Below are positions 6,338-6,640 of a stretch of 6,640 nt of DNA, piece by piece. The stretch lies in contig JAIVHQ010000276.1 in NCBI GenBank assembly GCA_020200995.1, forward strand, positions 1 through 6,640. Direction: 5' to 3'. The stretch comes from Flavobacteriales bacterium. GTDB lineage: Bacteria > Bacteroidota > Bacteroidia > Flavobacteriales_D > Cryomorphaceae. Every line of letters begins with the position of its first letter. Position 1 is the first letter of the stretch. Both the position numbers and the translations under genes were made by a program. Under the pieces are notes generated by a model. It was not told the DNA's origin and made no database searches. It saw only the letters and a program-made list of their open reading frames with translations.

Positions 6338-6373
6338 ATCATTTCTATTGCAATCATATCATTTTAAGTAAGT

Positions 6374-6453
6374 CGTCACATCGAGTGTTTTTTTGGCCCT
6401 GAGTTAACATGCCGGATCGGAAGTGGGTCATGCCAAAAAAATGTATCGAGATG
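6374..6453 (+). repeat. Structured repeat copy D
   Basis: Copy D reads CGTCACATCGAGTG (6374-6387), TTTTTTTGGC (6388-6397), a 34-base loop, GCCAAAAAAA (6432-6441) and TGTATCGAGATG (6442-6453). The 10-bp stem is perfect but uses GGC/GCC where copy A has CAGTC/GACTG. It faces away from copy C: the 14-base boxes of C and D are turned toward each other across a 36-base unrelated spacer, the reverse of the A/B arrangement. Confidence 0.85.
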
Positions 6454-6517
6454 TCTTGCAATCGCTGTCCACATAGGACATAATTATATTTGATTTCAAA
6501 CCCCGCAATGACTGCAC

Positions 6518-6640
6518 TCAAAACGTCACACGGTACTGCAGCAAGGGAAAGATTCCGAGCTGATTAATCACCCGCTCGTTGCCCGTGCGCCAGTCGTAGG
6601 TCACGGCGAGGGGGTTGTCGTTGTTGGTCACATTCTGAAT
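6518..6640 (-). CDS. Outer membrane beta-barrel C-terminus, likely TonB-dependent receptor (partial)
   Basis: The minus strand is open from the window edge to TGA at 6518-6520, encoding the last 40 residues of a larger protein. The segment contains NPLAVTYDWRTGNERV and ends LGIFPLLQYRVTF. The alternating aromatic/hydrophobic pattern finishing in a terminal Phe is the beta-signal recognised by the BAM machinery. The ending L-G-I-x-P-x-x-x-Y-R-V-x-F closely resembles the last strand of Bacteroidota TonB-dependent receptors, which import siderophores, glycans or other large substrates across the outer membrane. The substrate cannot be told from this fragment; another outer membrane protein class is possible. 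The N-terminal part lies beyond the window. Confidence 0.75.
   Translation of the reverse strand: MQNVTNNDNPLAVTYDWRTGNERVINQLGIFPLLQYRVTF

Larger units (their letters stand above)
6184..6517. other. Intergenic region with repeat pair C/D
   Basis: This 334-base gap lies between the end of the beta-barrel gene and the start of the three-gene regulatory operon, both on the minus strand. It holds repeats C (6281-6337) and D (6374-6453). The operon promoter must lie left of, within or between the repeats, but I see no full -33/-7 pair; TGACTTTG on the minus strand near 6244-6251 is one base off the -7 consensus. A weak 5-bp hairpin (TGTCC/GGACA, 6466-6480) follows the barrel gene, without a minus-strand T-run. 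No gene is visible. Confidence 0.6.

Noticed and set aside
220..6453. CRISPR array or transposon ends
   Set aside because: Only two copies per locus in opposing orientation with hairpin cores, no regular spacers, no cas genes and no transposase in the window. The copies are too far apart and of mixed polarity to be ends of one element.
6466..6480. TGTCC/GGACA hairpin after the beta-barrel gene as a terminator
   Set aside because: The stem is only 5 bp and no T-run follows on the minus strand.

Overview
The window reads as a chromosomal segment of a Bacteroidota bacterium, probably a marine or Flavobacteriales-like lineage at moderate GC. The clues are: a TonB-dependent-receptor-type outer membrane C-terminus at the right edge; a lipoprotein whose lipidated Cys is followed by SDDN; a prohibitin-like SPFH lipoprotein; a Bacteroidota-style SulP transporter; a LytS/LytTR sensor-regulator pair; and one perfect Bacteroidota -7 promoter match (TAnnTTTG). 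Genus is not determinable from the sequence alone.

Layout, left to right. Bases 1-479 hold no convincing gene, but contain a strong minus-strand terminator and two opposing copies (A, B) of a structured repeat. A lipidated SPFH/prohibitin-like protein lies at 480-1256 (minus). It diverges from a SulP anion transporter at 1458-2984 (plus); the 201-base gap between them carries an inverted repeat with a nested palindrome. The transporter reading frame continues upstream of its first usable start codon with recognisable family sequence but no ATG, GTG or TTG. A bidirectional terminator at 3059-3088 separates the transporter from a convergent surface-type lipoprotein gene (3118-3696, minus).

Bases 3818-6183 hold a compact minus-strand operon in the order: two-TM protein with a possible split PH-like domain, LytS-type sensor kinase (GTG start, 6-base gap), and LytTR response regulator (ATGA overlap). 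The three are probably co-transcribed and translationally coupled. The lipoprotein gene lies 121 bases downstream of the regulator on the same strand, with its own promoter-like box and no visible terminator between, so it could be a read-through partner or a target.

Bases 6184-6517 contain two more copies (C, D) of the structured repeat. The window ends in the last 40 codons of a beta-barrel protein (6518-6640, minus).

The most unusual feature is the four-copy repeat family. Each copy has an invariant 14-base box at one end (CGTCACATCGAGTG) and a 12-base box at the other (TGTATCGAGATG). Between them is a hairpin whose base-paired arms differ from copy to copy while complementarity is kept. 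The copies occur as two opposed pairs, each just 3' of a minus-strand gene.
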